From: Undaria pinnatifida
Lineage: Eukaryota; Sar; Phaeophyceae; Laminariales; Alariaceae
DNA: 64,000 bases
Direction: 5' to 3'
Assembly: GCA_012845835.1 (NCBI GenBank)
Contig: JABAKD010000030.1
Span: forward strand, 9,213,805-9,277,804
Translations under genes and position numbers: made by a program
The notes under the pieces: model-generated
The model's database searches: none
What the model was told of the DNA's origin: nothing
What the model saw: the letters and a program-made list of their open reading frames with translations, nothing else
Shown here: piece by piece, positions 44,201 to 52,296 of the stretch
Layout: every line of letters starts with the position of its first letter
Numbering within the stretch: the first letter of the stretch is position 1

Positions 44201-46278
44201 CGCAACAGACGTACACGGAAGAATTGGGAGAGAAGTATGGTGTGGAATGGGGCAACGCTATCCCGATTTCCACAACTTGGAGGCTTTGGGATTTTGATGT
44301 TGACGAGCCGAATGTTCCGTTTCCTTTCCGAGAGTTGATCGGTGCGCTTTTGTGGATTGCCTTGTTGACCAGACCGGATATCGCGAATTCAGTGAGGGCA
44401 GCAGCAAGGTATTGCAGTGCGCCGAAGCTGATCCACTGGAAAGCGGCACGTAGTATACTAAGGTATGCAATGAGGACAAGTTCTTTTGGGATTTCCTTTC
44501 AGAAGGGGACGTTGACGGGGATTAGTTTGATTTCGTTCGCAGATGCCGACCATGCTTCGCGCAGTACGGACAGCAGAAGTGTGTCGGGGGGGGTAGTGAT
44601 GTGTGCGGGGGGGCCTGTTTCGTGGTACTCCAAGACGCAGAAGTGTGCGACTCTCTCGACTACTCAGGCGGAGTATGTGGCTATGTCGGACATGGGGAAG
44701 GAGATTTTATTTTTGAGGCAGGTTTGGTGTTTTATGTTGCCAAAGGCAAGGATGCCGTGCATCGCCATGTATGAGGATAACGAGGGTGCCATCCAAATCG
44801 CAAAGCACCCGATTTCGAACTCGAACTCGAAGCACATTGACGTGAGGCATCACTTTTTGAGGGAACTGGTAGAAAGGAAGGAGGTCGAAATTATCCACGT
44901 AGCGTCGCAGTACCAGCATGCTGACTTCCTCACCTAGGCGTTACCTGAGAGGGAGTTTGAATTTCACCGGGGGATAGTGATGAATTTGATGTGATTTCTC
45001 TCTCGGATAGTGTTTGATTTTCTGACTTTCTATTTCTTACATGTTTCTTTGTTTTGTTTTCTGATGTATCTTTATGAGGGTTCAAGGACTTGCATTCAAA
45101 TTGATCGATGGAAAATACTGAATAGTGTTTGAGTTTAATGGTCATGGATGTGATGAGAATGGATTTGAGCGTTTTTGCAAATAAATGCAACATTTTTTTG
45201 TTTTCTGGACTTGAGTAAAGAAAAACTGCAGTATTTTGGTATCTGGGAATGTACGTTTTAACAAGGTAGTCTGGACAAATCATGACCATGTTGCGAGTAG
45301 GGGGGCTGTTGGACGTACTCACTCCATAGCCAGATTGCAAACAAGAATCCGTCGAAAAGATGGATCGGAGAATTTCGGGGGTTTCGTATATGTGTGGGAT
45401 GGATCTCCACAACGGGATTTTGTGTTGTGGGTTTTTATGTGCCCGAATAATATCACTCTATTTTTCGACTCTATTTTTGCCTCTACCTTGTGTTTTCTCT
45501 GTGTCTCTTCTACGGCTACCACGCCAAGGGCTACCACGCCCCATCTATATTGCAAGGGCTATCACGCCTTCACCACTGCACGGCTACCACGCCTGTGTAT
45601 TTACATCCCGGCTACCACGCGCCACAGTTCCGAGTTCCATTTCTGGGTCATCATACCTGAGCTATCACGCTCCACCACACACGTAAATCGGGTTATCACA
45701 CCCACCCGCCTTAGTTAGTAGTTCGTAGTTTACCGATCACCGGCTATTACGCCACCTTTTTCCTCCACCTACACCACCACCGGGGCGCCACACGTACCAA
45801 CCTACTCCACAATACTTCCATGGAAGCACGTGCAAGCAGCAGAACCCGTTGTTTGTTCGCGGTAAAAAAGCTGTGGCGGTTGGTCAGCCGTCTGTTACGA
45901 ATATCTGAGGGCTTCAACAGCAACGGAGATACAGTCACTATTGATAACTTCTACATCAAGCCCCAAGCATATCGCCGTACCATGCAGGAATATGTAGCCG
46001 ACACAGCTGAAGAAAACGACAAAGAACACAGAATCTGAACAGAATAGAAGTGATGCACCCGGAGCCCGGCCGGGCACAGCTTGGATATCACACTCAAAAA
46101 GATCATACTCGTATGACACGATGTTTTATCAACGGTTTACGAGTGTTTCTTGGAATATTTTTACCTGGTCGATCGTATCTAAAGCTCGTTGAAACGTAGA
46201 TGCAGCACCCAGGTAGTCCCCACCACGAAACAAAGAGTTGGCTTCCGATTTCAGCCGGTTGATATCCCCCTCCGACAT
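35281..46278 (-). CDS. TPR co-chaperone-type protein, 2 exons, copia in intron
   Basis: Exon 1 is 46278-46165 (ATG at 46278-46276, 38 codons, donor GACCAG|GTAAAA). Exon 2 is 36561-35281 (acceptor TTGTAACAG|, 426 codons to the stop). The joint is phase 0 and gives 464 residues. Three TPR units lie at about residues 5-38, 50-86 and 89-123. All five carboxylate-clamp residues are present: K10 and N14 (LKSEAN), N60 (LCNLSLAW), K90 and R94 (KALFR). In known proteins this clamp binds the EEVD tail of Hsp70/Hsp90. Residues about 130-464 are Ser/Glu-rich and look disordered. They contain two W-x-x-L-x-x-E-E motifs (EWSSLKAEE, QWTLLEEEE) and a basic C-terminus. The specific family is not recognised. 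The 9.6-kb intron carries a complete antisense copia element. Confidence 0.8.
36690..37330. repeat. TGGAAG / CTTCCA degenerate repeat, locus 2
   Basis: The first part (36700-36920) is dominated by TGGAAGC and GGAAGCTTCC palindromes, and the second (36920-37320) by CTTCCACGAGCTTCC. Related motifs continue to 37810 and resume beyond the copia element at 45817-45826 (TCCATGGAAG). It lies in intron 1 of the TPR gene. Confidence 0.65.
37905..37909. repeat. ATACT target duplication, left
   Basis: Five bases directly before the 5' LTR, identical to 45812-45816. Confidence 0.85.
37910..38414 (+). repeat. 5' LTR of the copia element
   Basis: 505 bp. From about 38113 it carries eight degenerate copies of a GGCTAYCACGCC motif; see the findings. 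Confidence 0.95.
38469..40901 (+). CDS. copia Gag and aspartic protease
   Basis: 810 codons from ATG 38469 to TAG 40899-40901. After a low-complexity N-terminus, residues about 60-310 are a copia-type Gag (motifs KLWSQVIAKITAQPAQEM and ESHYAIKSEHEREIVEDEWN). A zinc-knuckle-like segment follows (YCAHHGEGQGHNTPERI): C, H and H are in place, but the fourth ligand position reads Arg/Glu instead of Cys. Next comes a Gly/Pro/Arg-rich region with a 117-bp in-frame tandem duplication (39684-39800 and 39801-39917). Near residue 680 is the protease motif DADSGASAMM, matching the D-S-G active site, followed by VEAIGDVNLVF. The TAG is in frame with the next coding block. Confidence 0.85.
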   Translation: MRRTDTRPSSGERLSSPPGGVGNGGEGRESSSANAQHHGGEGRESFPANAQHHETTASPSATSSNMIADLANALRQVLQMTNEGGPIAPTAGTYESRPIEIRQKNEMLAWSGKFESGQSVGSAFRVFRGSVLSWVSAEGLMDILKGESIPVGVPDVDLSRLRSYFGKERVDKSLKLWSQVIAKITAQPAQEMVFAAGSPQEAWRVFESHYAIKSEHEREIVEDEWNELRQKEGDNIMSFYGKAKAISMKLESYGDKRPDAPMCKHIARRMLPSFKLCSDHVLLLPDLSSRTMEDLLRRAAHELERNGRSGEEREETRHALTAAGVGRGDRGGRNAGDRGYGERDRTYTYCAHHGEGQGHNTPERIVMRREFARYYGDFHEYLQTRGLGPHAGRGGGRGAEGKYRQQPYPNDSGARWSRGHPPEQQRTPPPGHGPGPGGYANTFHQPYPNDSGARWRRGHPPEQQRTPPPGHEPGPGGYANTFPGGRGHDRHHHSGGRGRGRREGFGQVPPPNFPSNSPPNFLPNLRPGKFPNAPRHAFAAGYPYENEYMGYSRWGEPAGHWSSPPPTAELGTPGQQQQHQQHQEQQEGTPPATSTSATATLSSPAPGAAQASGAPLQLFIARSVKIGKSESGDSVTVDRDGVVRGSVAGRVEPALITRVASALRCTPGQSRPYGSVEWDADSGASAMMSNNKEGMYNIRYPTDQYIQIGDSGLIRVEAIGDVNLVFHQLDEHGNPEDVVACVQDVIYTPWLGFNLFSIWKVAHKNSCSVNPTGTQAGRLRFIRGSANDSLYATRLPPPPLPVDVANESAP
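40902..41455 (+). CDS. copia GAG-pre-integrase segment, same frame after the amber codon
   Basis: The frame of Gag-protease continues open for about 190 codons past the TAG at 40899. It includes the pre-integrase zinc segment: AGHLSEPILRESARQRGITL, then EPCTTC. One His and both Cys are present, and the first His of the usual HHCC is not obvious. Between about 41400 and 41455 the frame must change (+1) to reach the integrase core. The same-frame continuation means the stop is either a nonsense change or a readthrough site. Confidence 0.65.
41446..42200 (+). CDS. copia integrase core
   Basis: In the second frame the integrase core starts LLHIDMCGPYTTTIGG, with the first catalytic D. VRGDCDSLWTSKDFRGFC follows with the second D. 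YNGVVENAIQRC follows with the catalytic E. The copia-typical SPRELFTGKKG and QCGFMYRERRSKLDDKA follow. The D-D-35-E spacing looks normal. The frame leaves integrase at a run of eleven G residues (about 42197-42207), beyond which homology continues in another frame. Confidence 0.8.
42174..43577 (+). CDS. copia linker with proline-rich repeats and start of reverse transcriptase
   Basis: After the G run, a 330-residue linker carries six copies of PAHSPSAHT or PSAHT inside units of 25-43 residues (PPATAG.LPAHSPSAHTSPPP). The 75-bp DNA units leave all three forward frames open, so the 456-, 447- and 467-codon frames overlap here. Near the end, LRVPKTFKEARDGEHGAQF and DAAKREVFGFLEAGTFEIVD are the start of the copia reverse transcriptase. 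A stop at 43575-43577 interrupts it. Confidence 0.7.
   Translation: MGVAATVGGGGFSIAPSAPAPPTPPGVSFEIASKPPATAGPLPAHSPSAHTSPPPGPTGMPPTAAGPLPAHSPSAHTSPPTGPSGMQPAAAGPPPAHSPSAHTPCSKPPATAGTPPAAATWPPPPLQSSSPPAALSPSAHTPRSKPPATASTPPAAATWPPPPLQSSSPPSAHSPSAHTSPPPGPAAMPPAAAGSPPAHSPSAHTPPAACSPMPEWSPSSVEDAGLTTSSSPSPAATPAPRTYRRRQPPPVAAGYSSPLTPHATRMLGERGDERVPGRTRSEGRQLSGVPEEAVSTPLPEATSFDHGVGLLSHAGEDVLLSLLANRRALNAKRVLLQGHGFGELGGGGKQHAGSGGVDESKGAPPYDTTGRGESGGNDWPLGPSGRGVPLGLVSRLATREDVDAALRERTRPSQLRPDMPLCHAKDLRVPKTFKEARDGEHGAQFMDAAKREVFGFLEAGTFEIVDE
43578..43743 (+). pseudogene. frameshifted reverse transcriptase segment
   Basis: Fragments of the reverse-transcriptase N-terminal region (ARLVARGDMQREYIDFGDLY, APTVASSNV) are readable in two frames, with stops in each. 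At least two indels are needed to link 43577 to 43744. Confidence 0.65.
43744..44937 (+). CDS. copia reverse transcriptase and RNase H
   Basis: A 397-codon frame. The reverse transcriptase has its first catalytic Asp in LCHFDIDQAFVRADL, the copia motif KSLYGLRQASRQW, and the catalytic pair in VHVDDIFAVG (HVDD instead of the usual YVDD). RNase H follows with FADADHAS, TTQAEYVAM, MYEDNEGAIQIA and KHIDVRHHF, and so all expected acidic residues. It ends QHADFLT at a TAG 370 bp before the 3' LTR. The rest of this gap is T-rich and non-coding. Confidence 0.9.
   Translation: MSAALACEHDLELCHFDIDQAFVRADLAEDVYTRLPEGCGSLSGKVVKLSKSLYGLRQASRQWCALLRKCLLALGFVQCLADSCVFRLVEGGEVVMHLVVHVDDIFAVGNKERCDQFGKDLGRLVPVKLLGELKWYSGCYYERNRGAGGLTISQQTYTEELGEKYGVEWGNAIPISTTWRLWDFDVDEPNVPFPFRELIGALLWIALLTRPDIANSVRAAARYCSAPKLIHWKAARSILRYAMRTSSFGISFQKGTLTGISLISFADADHASRSTDSRSVSGGVVMCAGGPVSWYSKTQKCATLSTTQAEYVAMSDMGKEILFLRQVWCFMLPKARMPCIAMYEDNEGAIQIAKHPISNSNSKHIDVRHHFLRELVERKEVEIIHVASQYQHADFLT
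45307..45811 (+). repeat. 3' LTR of the copia element
   Basis: 505 bp, with four C/T differences from the 5' LTR. The right ATACT duplication follows at 45812-45816. Confidence 0.95.
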
Positions 46279-47228
46279 GATTTCACAAGCCGTGGGCTGT
46301 GGGATATATTTCCTGACCCAGGGTGGAGGATGAATCCTAGTGAATCCAGAATCCAGAATCTAGGTGTTCCACACAAAAAAAGGCGTGCTTTGTAAGGGGA
46401 TGCTAGCACAAAGACCACACCAATTGCCCACCTATTTTTCTGTTTTTTTTCAGGTGGTCTGCCTGTGCCCTACCTACTCTGCTGCTGTGCGCGTTTCATT
46501 GCTGGCTGCTAAAGCAGACCGACTGACCACAATATGAATATGAGCACCCCACCATCAGCTCTGCCGCCGGGTTCAAACTTGAGGACTTCACGAAGGCAGA
46601 GTGCGGGATCTGAAGGTGAAACCAAACTGGCTCACATAGCGGCGGCGCAATAGCAGTAGTACAACCATAGTCTAGACTAATAATACTCGCAGTGTGTTTG
46701 TCCGTTTGAATCCTGCCCAACTGCGTGGAACAGCCGCAGGCATTCTCCTTCTCGCACGTTACTATTCTCGGCTACTCACACGCAGCAGTGCCACATTGAA
46801 ATCAAGTTATTGTATACCCAATACCTGGTAGTTAGAAGCCCTGCTTCCGCCCGGCCGTGTGAAAATGGTTTCATGCTGTCATTTAACCAGTAAGTAAGGC
46901 CGATGCATGGGGGCCTGATATACCTGGTAACTCATGAGCGGCAGGGCAACATCCCTCTATTCTTCCCTGGTGCCTGGTACTCCTGTACCGTTTACTCTAT
47001 GTGGAATGTGCGGCGGCAGCAGAAGCAGCAGCAACCATACAGCAGCAGCAACAACAACCATGCAGTAAACAACAATGAAGGGACGCCGCAGGAAAGCAGT
47101 ATCAGCGGTAGGTTCTCTAATAATTTAATATAAAAATAACAATACACTCCAGCTGTGATATCGAAGATTTTGTCGAAACTCATCTTTTTTGCAAGCTGTG
47201 TGTGGTACTCCGGTCGTCCTCATTCAGG
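46279..47228. other. region upstream of the TPR gene
   Basis: It should contain the TPR gene promoter. TACCTGGTA occurs near 46824 and 46922. A CAG/CAA microsatellite lies at about 47015-47075. No gene seen. Confidence 0.45.
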
Positions 47229-47532
47229 ATTTTTTTTGTCACACTTCTACTTTCCAGCTTCTGGACAAGCCGTGGTCACAGGTGTCGTACCTTCTTCCCC
47301 CCGGTTCTTGCCTTCAATTTTTACCGCGCATAGGGTTGAGCAATCCCACTGCTCGTCGATTTTTCATCGAGTGTCGCTAACTCACGCTCTCGCGCTTTCC
47401 GCAAGTCATTTTGTGCACAAGAAAAAGTCCCAACGAATTTATACGAGTATGCACTTGGTGGGGCTCGAACTCACGAATCTGACCCTCGTACGAGGCTCGA
47501 GGATAACCTGATACGCCACCGGGGCGACCGGT
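47229..47532 (-). mobile_element. tRNA-derived SINE (family B), minus copy
   Basis: On minus it begins with a head CGGTGGCGTATCAGGTTATC near 47525. The B-box-like GTGAGTTCGAGCC is at 47474-47462. It ends in a run of T on + (A on the element) at 47229-47236. The body matches 53150-53420 and 56594-56898 through GTGAGTTAGC, CACTCGATGAAAAATCGACG, CTGAACCCTATGCGC and AATTGAAGGCAA. Confidence 0.75.
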
Positions 47533-47534
47533 TG

Positions 47535-47665
47535 TTAATATAGGTCGACGACTCCCCTTGGAACTACAGTGTGGCTTATCAGGGTCAACAGGGTTGTTAG
47601 TCAGTCTGTGCGCGGAAACTATAAAACCCCTTTTTGAGGGGGACAACATCTGACAGCTTTGTAAG
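47535..47665 (+). repeat. dispersed repeat family D, copy 2
   Basis: Pairs with 12755-12905. A shorter relative (GTGCGTGGAAACCATGAATCC..TCTGACGG) follows at about 47797-47890. Confidence 0.65.
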
Positions 47666-47962
47666 GAAATGCATCAGTTTATCAAGTGTATCCTGTAAGT
47701 CGTAATACCGGTGAGGGGAGGGCGGAGTTTTTAAGGGCGTGGGGGCCTGGGTTTGAACAAGACGGAGCGCGCGCGGGGGGGGGGGCAACTCAATCTGTGC
47801 GTGGAAACCATGAATCCTTTAAGGGGACAAATCTGACGGTTTTGGAAGGAATGCATAAGTTTATCATGTATATCCTGTAAGTCGTACAACCAGTGAGGAG
47901 AGGGCGGAGTATTCGAGGGGGTGCAGGAGAGGGGGTTGGGGCAAAAGGGTTTTCAACAGCTT

Positions 47963-48113
47963 TAGGTCGCATAGATGTAGGGGCTTGCTATACGCGTGGT
48001 GCTAGGTCTAGGCGATGGTGCGGGTGATGGGGAAGGAGGGGGCGTTGGGGGAGGGGGGCGGGGGGCGGTGAATTGGAGCAACGGCATGGATGGCTAGAAA
48101 GACAATGAAGTGA
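47963..48113 (+). repeat. G-rich duplicated unit, copy 1
   Basis: GGTCGCATAGATGTAG..GGCTTGCTATACGCGTGGTG, a G-run stretch and GGATGGCTAGAAAGA are shared in order with 48246-48404. Confidence 0.7.
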
Positions 48114-48245
48114 TATCAACTACGTGGAAGTGTTTATTACTTTGGCAGATTTCGATTTTAAGTGGGGCGTTTCAGCAAGAGGGAGCGGAGAAAAAGAAAA
48201 AAGGGGGCGGTTGGGGGGGGGAGGGGGGAGGTTTTTTAACCGGTT

Positions 48246-48404
48246 TAGGTCGCATATATGTAGAGGCTTGCTGTACGCGTGGTGCTACTCGTAGGTCTAG
48301 GCGACGCTGCGGGTGGTGGGGAAGGAGGGGGCGGGGGGGGGGGGCGGGGGGGGGGGATGAATTATAGCTACGTCATGGATGGCTAGAAAGATACTGACGT
48401 GATA
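48246..48404 (+). repeat. G-rich duplicated unit, copy 2
   Basis: The second copy has longer G runs (GGGGGCGGGGGGGGGGGC and GGGGGGGGGG near 48325-48357), which are strong quadruplex-forming candidates. Confidence 0.7.
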
Positions 48405-48667
48405 GCAATCGCGTAATATTGTAATGCAGCATCAGAGGGAAAACTTGAGCCTTCAACACTACGAGTAACCGACTCACTCCTGGAAAAGTTGAAAATACAT
48501 CCCGCCAAATACCGGTACATCGGTACATTGGTACTTTCTCTGTACTGATGTACAGGGTGCACGGGGAGGTGTGCGCCGCCTTGCCAGGAAGAAGCTCCAT
48601 CACCCCACCGTGCCTCTTCGTTTCGTGCCCTGCTTGACGGCTACCACGTGCAGGTGGCAAAGGAGAG

Positions 48668-48910
48668 GTGGAAGCACATGGTGTGGACCATTGGACGCTG
48701 GTAGGGGAGAAACTGACGGCCGAGAAGCGCCTTGCGGAGGATGCCAAAAAGGCGAGTCACACCCTATACAAGGTTCCCCTCCAGAAAGTGGCAAAAGGAC
48801 GAAATTTGATAGTCCAACAAATTGCTCGTATCGTACAGTCGCGGCTACGGTTTAAGGGATCTGAGCGTAAGAGACATACTGGTACGGCTTTTAAGACAGG
48901 TCAAAATAGC
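48668..48910 (+). other. unsupported open frame
   Basis: A plus frame reads GEKLTAEKRLAEDAKKASHT and LYKVPLQKVAKGRNLIVQQI before entering the hAT-like MITE at 48911. Its Lys/Ala composition looks protein-like, but no family is recognised and the 5' end is unclear. Confidence 0.25.
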
Positions 48911-49511
48911 CAGGGATTTTCACGGGTCATGACCCGACCCGTGGGTCGAGTCGGGAGGTTCTCAAAACGTCACGGGTCGGATCAGGTCAAGTCAAGAGGT
49001 TTAGAATCTCACGGGTCGGATCGGTGCGGGTTGGGTCGTGACCACTCGCGAGTTGATTTATTCTAAGTCGCGAGTCGGACGCTGATATTTGACCCGCGGA
49101 TCCGGCACTTTGAAACTTACCGCTTCCTGCTCGAGGGCCTTTCTGGTGCCGGTACTCCTTTTTGATCGTGGGCGTACGTTAACACGCCGCCAGACATACA
49201 TATTCATTTTCACGTTCATCCATATCCATTGGACCAAGGCCACGCATCACTGCGGGGTACAAGAATAAAGATTAAATCGTTTATGACGTGTCGGCGTGTA
49301 CCCATGAGTCGAGCCCGTGGGAGCAGAAATCTCGCGGGTCACGGTGACCCGAGTCTGACGGGTCGGGTAGGGCCGAGTCAGGAGGTGTTGAAGATCTCAC
49401 GGGTCAGGTCGGGCCGGGTCGTGACGCTTTGAAATCTCGCGGGTCGGGTCGGGTCACCTGATCCGACCCCACCCGACCCCCGAGGTGTGACCTGACCCGT
49501 GAAAAGCCCTG
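48911..49511. mobile_element. hAT-like MITE rich in GGGTC/GACCC
   Basis: The ends CAGGGATTTTCACGGGTC (48911-48928) and GACCYGACCCGTGAAAAG..CCCTG (to 49511) are inverted repeats, with one mismatch in the outer 18 bp. CAGGG termini are typical of hAT elements. The interior is packed with CACGGGTCGGRTC and ends with the complementary CCGACCC. A clean 8-bp target duplication is not visible (AAAATAGC against AACTATGG). No transposase is coded. Confidence 0.6.
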
Positions 49512-49978
49512 AACTATGGCTTGGGATACCTGTCGGAACCTCGAAATTATTTCTTTGGTCGAGCGAATCCAGAGTAAAGTCGTTCATGTTGGAGATTTCG
49601 CGCTCTCCTCGTAAGGGCAAGCTAGCCTGGATGAGGAATGTCGGCTTTAGAAAACCGAAGCACAGTACCAACAGCATGACCGACTTCCTTTTACGTTTTG
49701 CAGAAAGCGCACTCTCTGTACATACCTGACAAAGACGTAGAATCTTGAAGTCACTCGCAATCACATTAACACTCATACATTCGGTTTAATATAGGTTTCT
49801 CGTATACTGGTCCTTCTATATAGTGCCGATATGTGCCGGCCGGAAACACCGGCACTACTGCGGCCTCCGGCACCACTCCGCACACTGACACTAATGGTTG
49901 CTACCTTTTTTTAGTAACCGATTACACAGACATTATACGTATCATAGCGCGCAACCGGCACTATTATATACGAATACA

Positions 49979-50125
49979 AGGGCTCCGGCACCCATGCTTC
50001 GGGTAGGGCAGGGCAGCACTTGGAATTGTTCGATTCAATACTTGGTACAGTAAAAAAAGTCACCACACACAATCGTAGTCTGCGCGTACAGTACGTAAGG
50101 TAATGCCAAGAGTTCGATACAGACT
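49979..50125 (+). repeat. dispersed repeat with GCCCATGCTTCGGGTAGG core, copy 2
   Basis: Partner of 866-1010. Confidence 0.55.
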
Positions 50126-50695
50126 GACAATCATAACAATGTACTACTATTAATAGCTACCGTTTTTTAAGTGAATCCGATTCCGAGCTTCATTCATCAG
50201 ATTTCGATCGGATAAATCCGAGCACACGCCGACTGACCCTTCAGCCTGGCGACGAAACGTGTCGAGTGCGTTTCTTATGATATTTTACTCCATCAAGCAT
50301 CCGGGGCCAGTATGGTGATTGACCCATGTCCGCTGCGTGTTCTCTTCGTAGCCACTGAGAGGCGCGCACTGAGCCAGCTTCTGATTTATACAATGCATAA
50401 TACAATAGTATTATCTAGATCCGAGCCTCCCAGATCAACTGTCTGTGTGTTGTCTGATCGTTGAGAGACGTGCTGACGTTGTTCCAGGCGCAAAACATGC
50501 GGTGGTTTAGGTGCCTTCGTCGTTCAACTCCTCGAATGCTATTGCAATGCAGCTGCTTGTTGCTAGCTGTGTAGATCGCTCACTTCTTGTACATACAGTA
50601 CGCGACTATAGCGCTTACAATTTTGACAGTTGAGAATTTCAGACTCGAGTTTTATTAAACAAAAATAAAAACATGTAGTTTTCGTCTGATTTCTC
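50126..50695. other. intergenic DNA, nothing recognised
   Basis: AT-rich, short open frames only. Confidence 0.4.
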
Positions 50696-51880
50696 ATTGG
50701 CCAGGATTCATACACGAGGTAGGCGTCACCCGGGCACGATAGGGTCACATGCCGGGATCGGAATTCATCCACACATCTACAACTCCGACAACCCGGGGAC
50801 GAACACGGATATCATCCGGGTTGACACCTCTCCGCACGGTGTGGAAATCCCAACCCCACCGGCTGCTTTTCTGACTGGCCATGGTTCGTATGTTGAGCCA
50901 GCTCCACCTCGGGAGGATATAGGGTCCCATCCCCGGTCCAGAGGTCGTTCCACATCTCTTAAACTTCCATCAACCGGGGAAGCAAACCGAGCTTCCTCGG
51001 GTCGACACCACCCTGTACGGTGAGAAAACCCCAATCCTGTTGGCCAGTCGCTGTTCGGTTCGAGCTCCACAGCGTCCTAGGCGGATAGAGGCCCATCAAT
51101 GGGTCGCACACGGGGAAGATAGGGTCCCATCCCCGATTCATGAATCCCCCGAGTCTCTACAGCTCCAAAAACGCGGGAACAATATCGATGACCTACCGTG
51201 TCGACACCATTCCGCACGACGTGGAACCAACCCCAACCATATTCGCTTACCGCTGATTGGCTGGGGCTCGAACATATGGGCAGCGCTACCATGGGAAGAT
51301 ATAGAGTCCTGTGCCCGCTTCAGAAACCCTGACAAACCGGGAACGATATCCGATTTCTCCCGCCGGTCGACACAACCCCGCATGATGGTGCGACAATCAT
51401 CTGTTCACATTGGCTTATCTTTGATTGGCTGTGCAGCTCCTAGAGCCAGAGACACCCGGGGAGGAGATAGACCAGCAAACGGGCGGGGGGCGTTCCGACG
51501 CACCCGATGAGGACAGGGCTCCACCGCCGTTTCAGAAATCCTTCCATAACCCATCAACTCCAACAAACCGGGGACGAAAATCGACTTCTCCCGGGTCAAC
51601 ACCACACCGCACGGTGTGGAAGCCTTAGCTAGCCGAGGTTCGTATACAACGCCAGCACCACAGAACAGGATCCAACCCCGGTTCAGAAATTCTTCAAAGT
51701 ATTTACAACTAGAAAATAATGGGGCAACTCGCGCTACTGCTTAATTTTTATTCGTAATTGTATACCCCAACCCCGCGGTACGCGGACGTTCCATTTGACC
51801 CCCTGCCTCGATACCACCCCGCACAGTGTAACCCAACCTTCGATTGATTGGCTCGGCCGGGGTTCGTGGATAAAGGAAAC
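50696..51880 (+). repeat. degenerate satellite of about 185 bp, 6-7 units
   Basis: The landmark GATAKRGTCCCATCCCCGR recurs at about 50739, 50923, 51118, 51300, 51512 and 51667. TTGGCYRG..GGTTCG recurs between them, and CGACACCACNCCGCACGGTG also recurs once per unit. Spacings are 155-212 bp, mostly 182-195. The overlapping Ser/Pro/Arg-rich frames on both strands come from this repeat. Confidence 0.75.
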
Positions 51881-52061
51881 CACCACTCACTAAGAAGTTC
51901 AGCAAGTTCAATGACTATCATATCATACTGACCTGTGATTAGAGAAGTTGTGCATGGACCAATTGCATAATACAGCAGTCGGTTCAGATCGAGTCGATCG
52001 GTGCAAGTTGCTTGGGTATCGTATTATTACAGCAGCAGCAGTAATACATCACTTCTTTTCT

Positions 52062-52290
52062 TTCTCCCATCCCATTTATTGTCATGCTCGCACTACTCTG
52101 GCCCTCCCAGTAGTATAACTCAGATCCGGGGTCATATGGCGGGCTCCCCTCCCCCCTCCCCACTACGGTACCTGCCCTAATTATTATCGCGAAAAGAATT
52201 CAGCATTTTCTTCCCTCGTCGATTCGCGTCGATTTGTACATACCCACGCTGCTAGGCGATTTCAGCAGTTATATTCTAAAAATTATATAT
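52062..52290 (-). mobile_element. SINE family A, tail-only copy
   Basis: It matches 1700-1910 (CTCCCAGTAGTA..TAACTCAGATCCGGGGTCA, GCATTTTCTTCCCTCGTCGA, TCGCGTCGA.TTGTAC). The tRNA-like head is replaced by the neighbouring TIR element. Confidence 0.65.
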
Positions 52291-52296
52291 ATTACT

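Larger units (their letters stand above)
37910..45811 (+). mobile_element. complete Ty1/copia LTR retrotransposon, 7,902 bp
   Basis: The LTRs at 37910-38414 and 45307-45811 are each exactly 505 bp, start TGTTGGACGTA and end CCTACTCCACA. They differ at only four sites, all C/T. ATACT flanks both sides. A polypurine tract (AGGGGGG) lies just before the 3' LTR. Gag, protease, integrase, reverse transcriptase and RNase H appear in copia order, but the reading frame is interrupted several times. The leader after the 5' LTR does not start with the usual TGG of a tRNA 3'-end primer site. The element lies antisense in intron 1 of the TPR gene. Confidence 0.95.
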
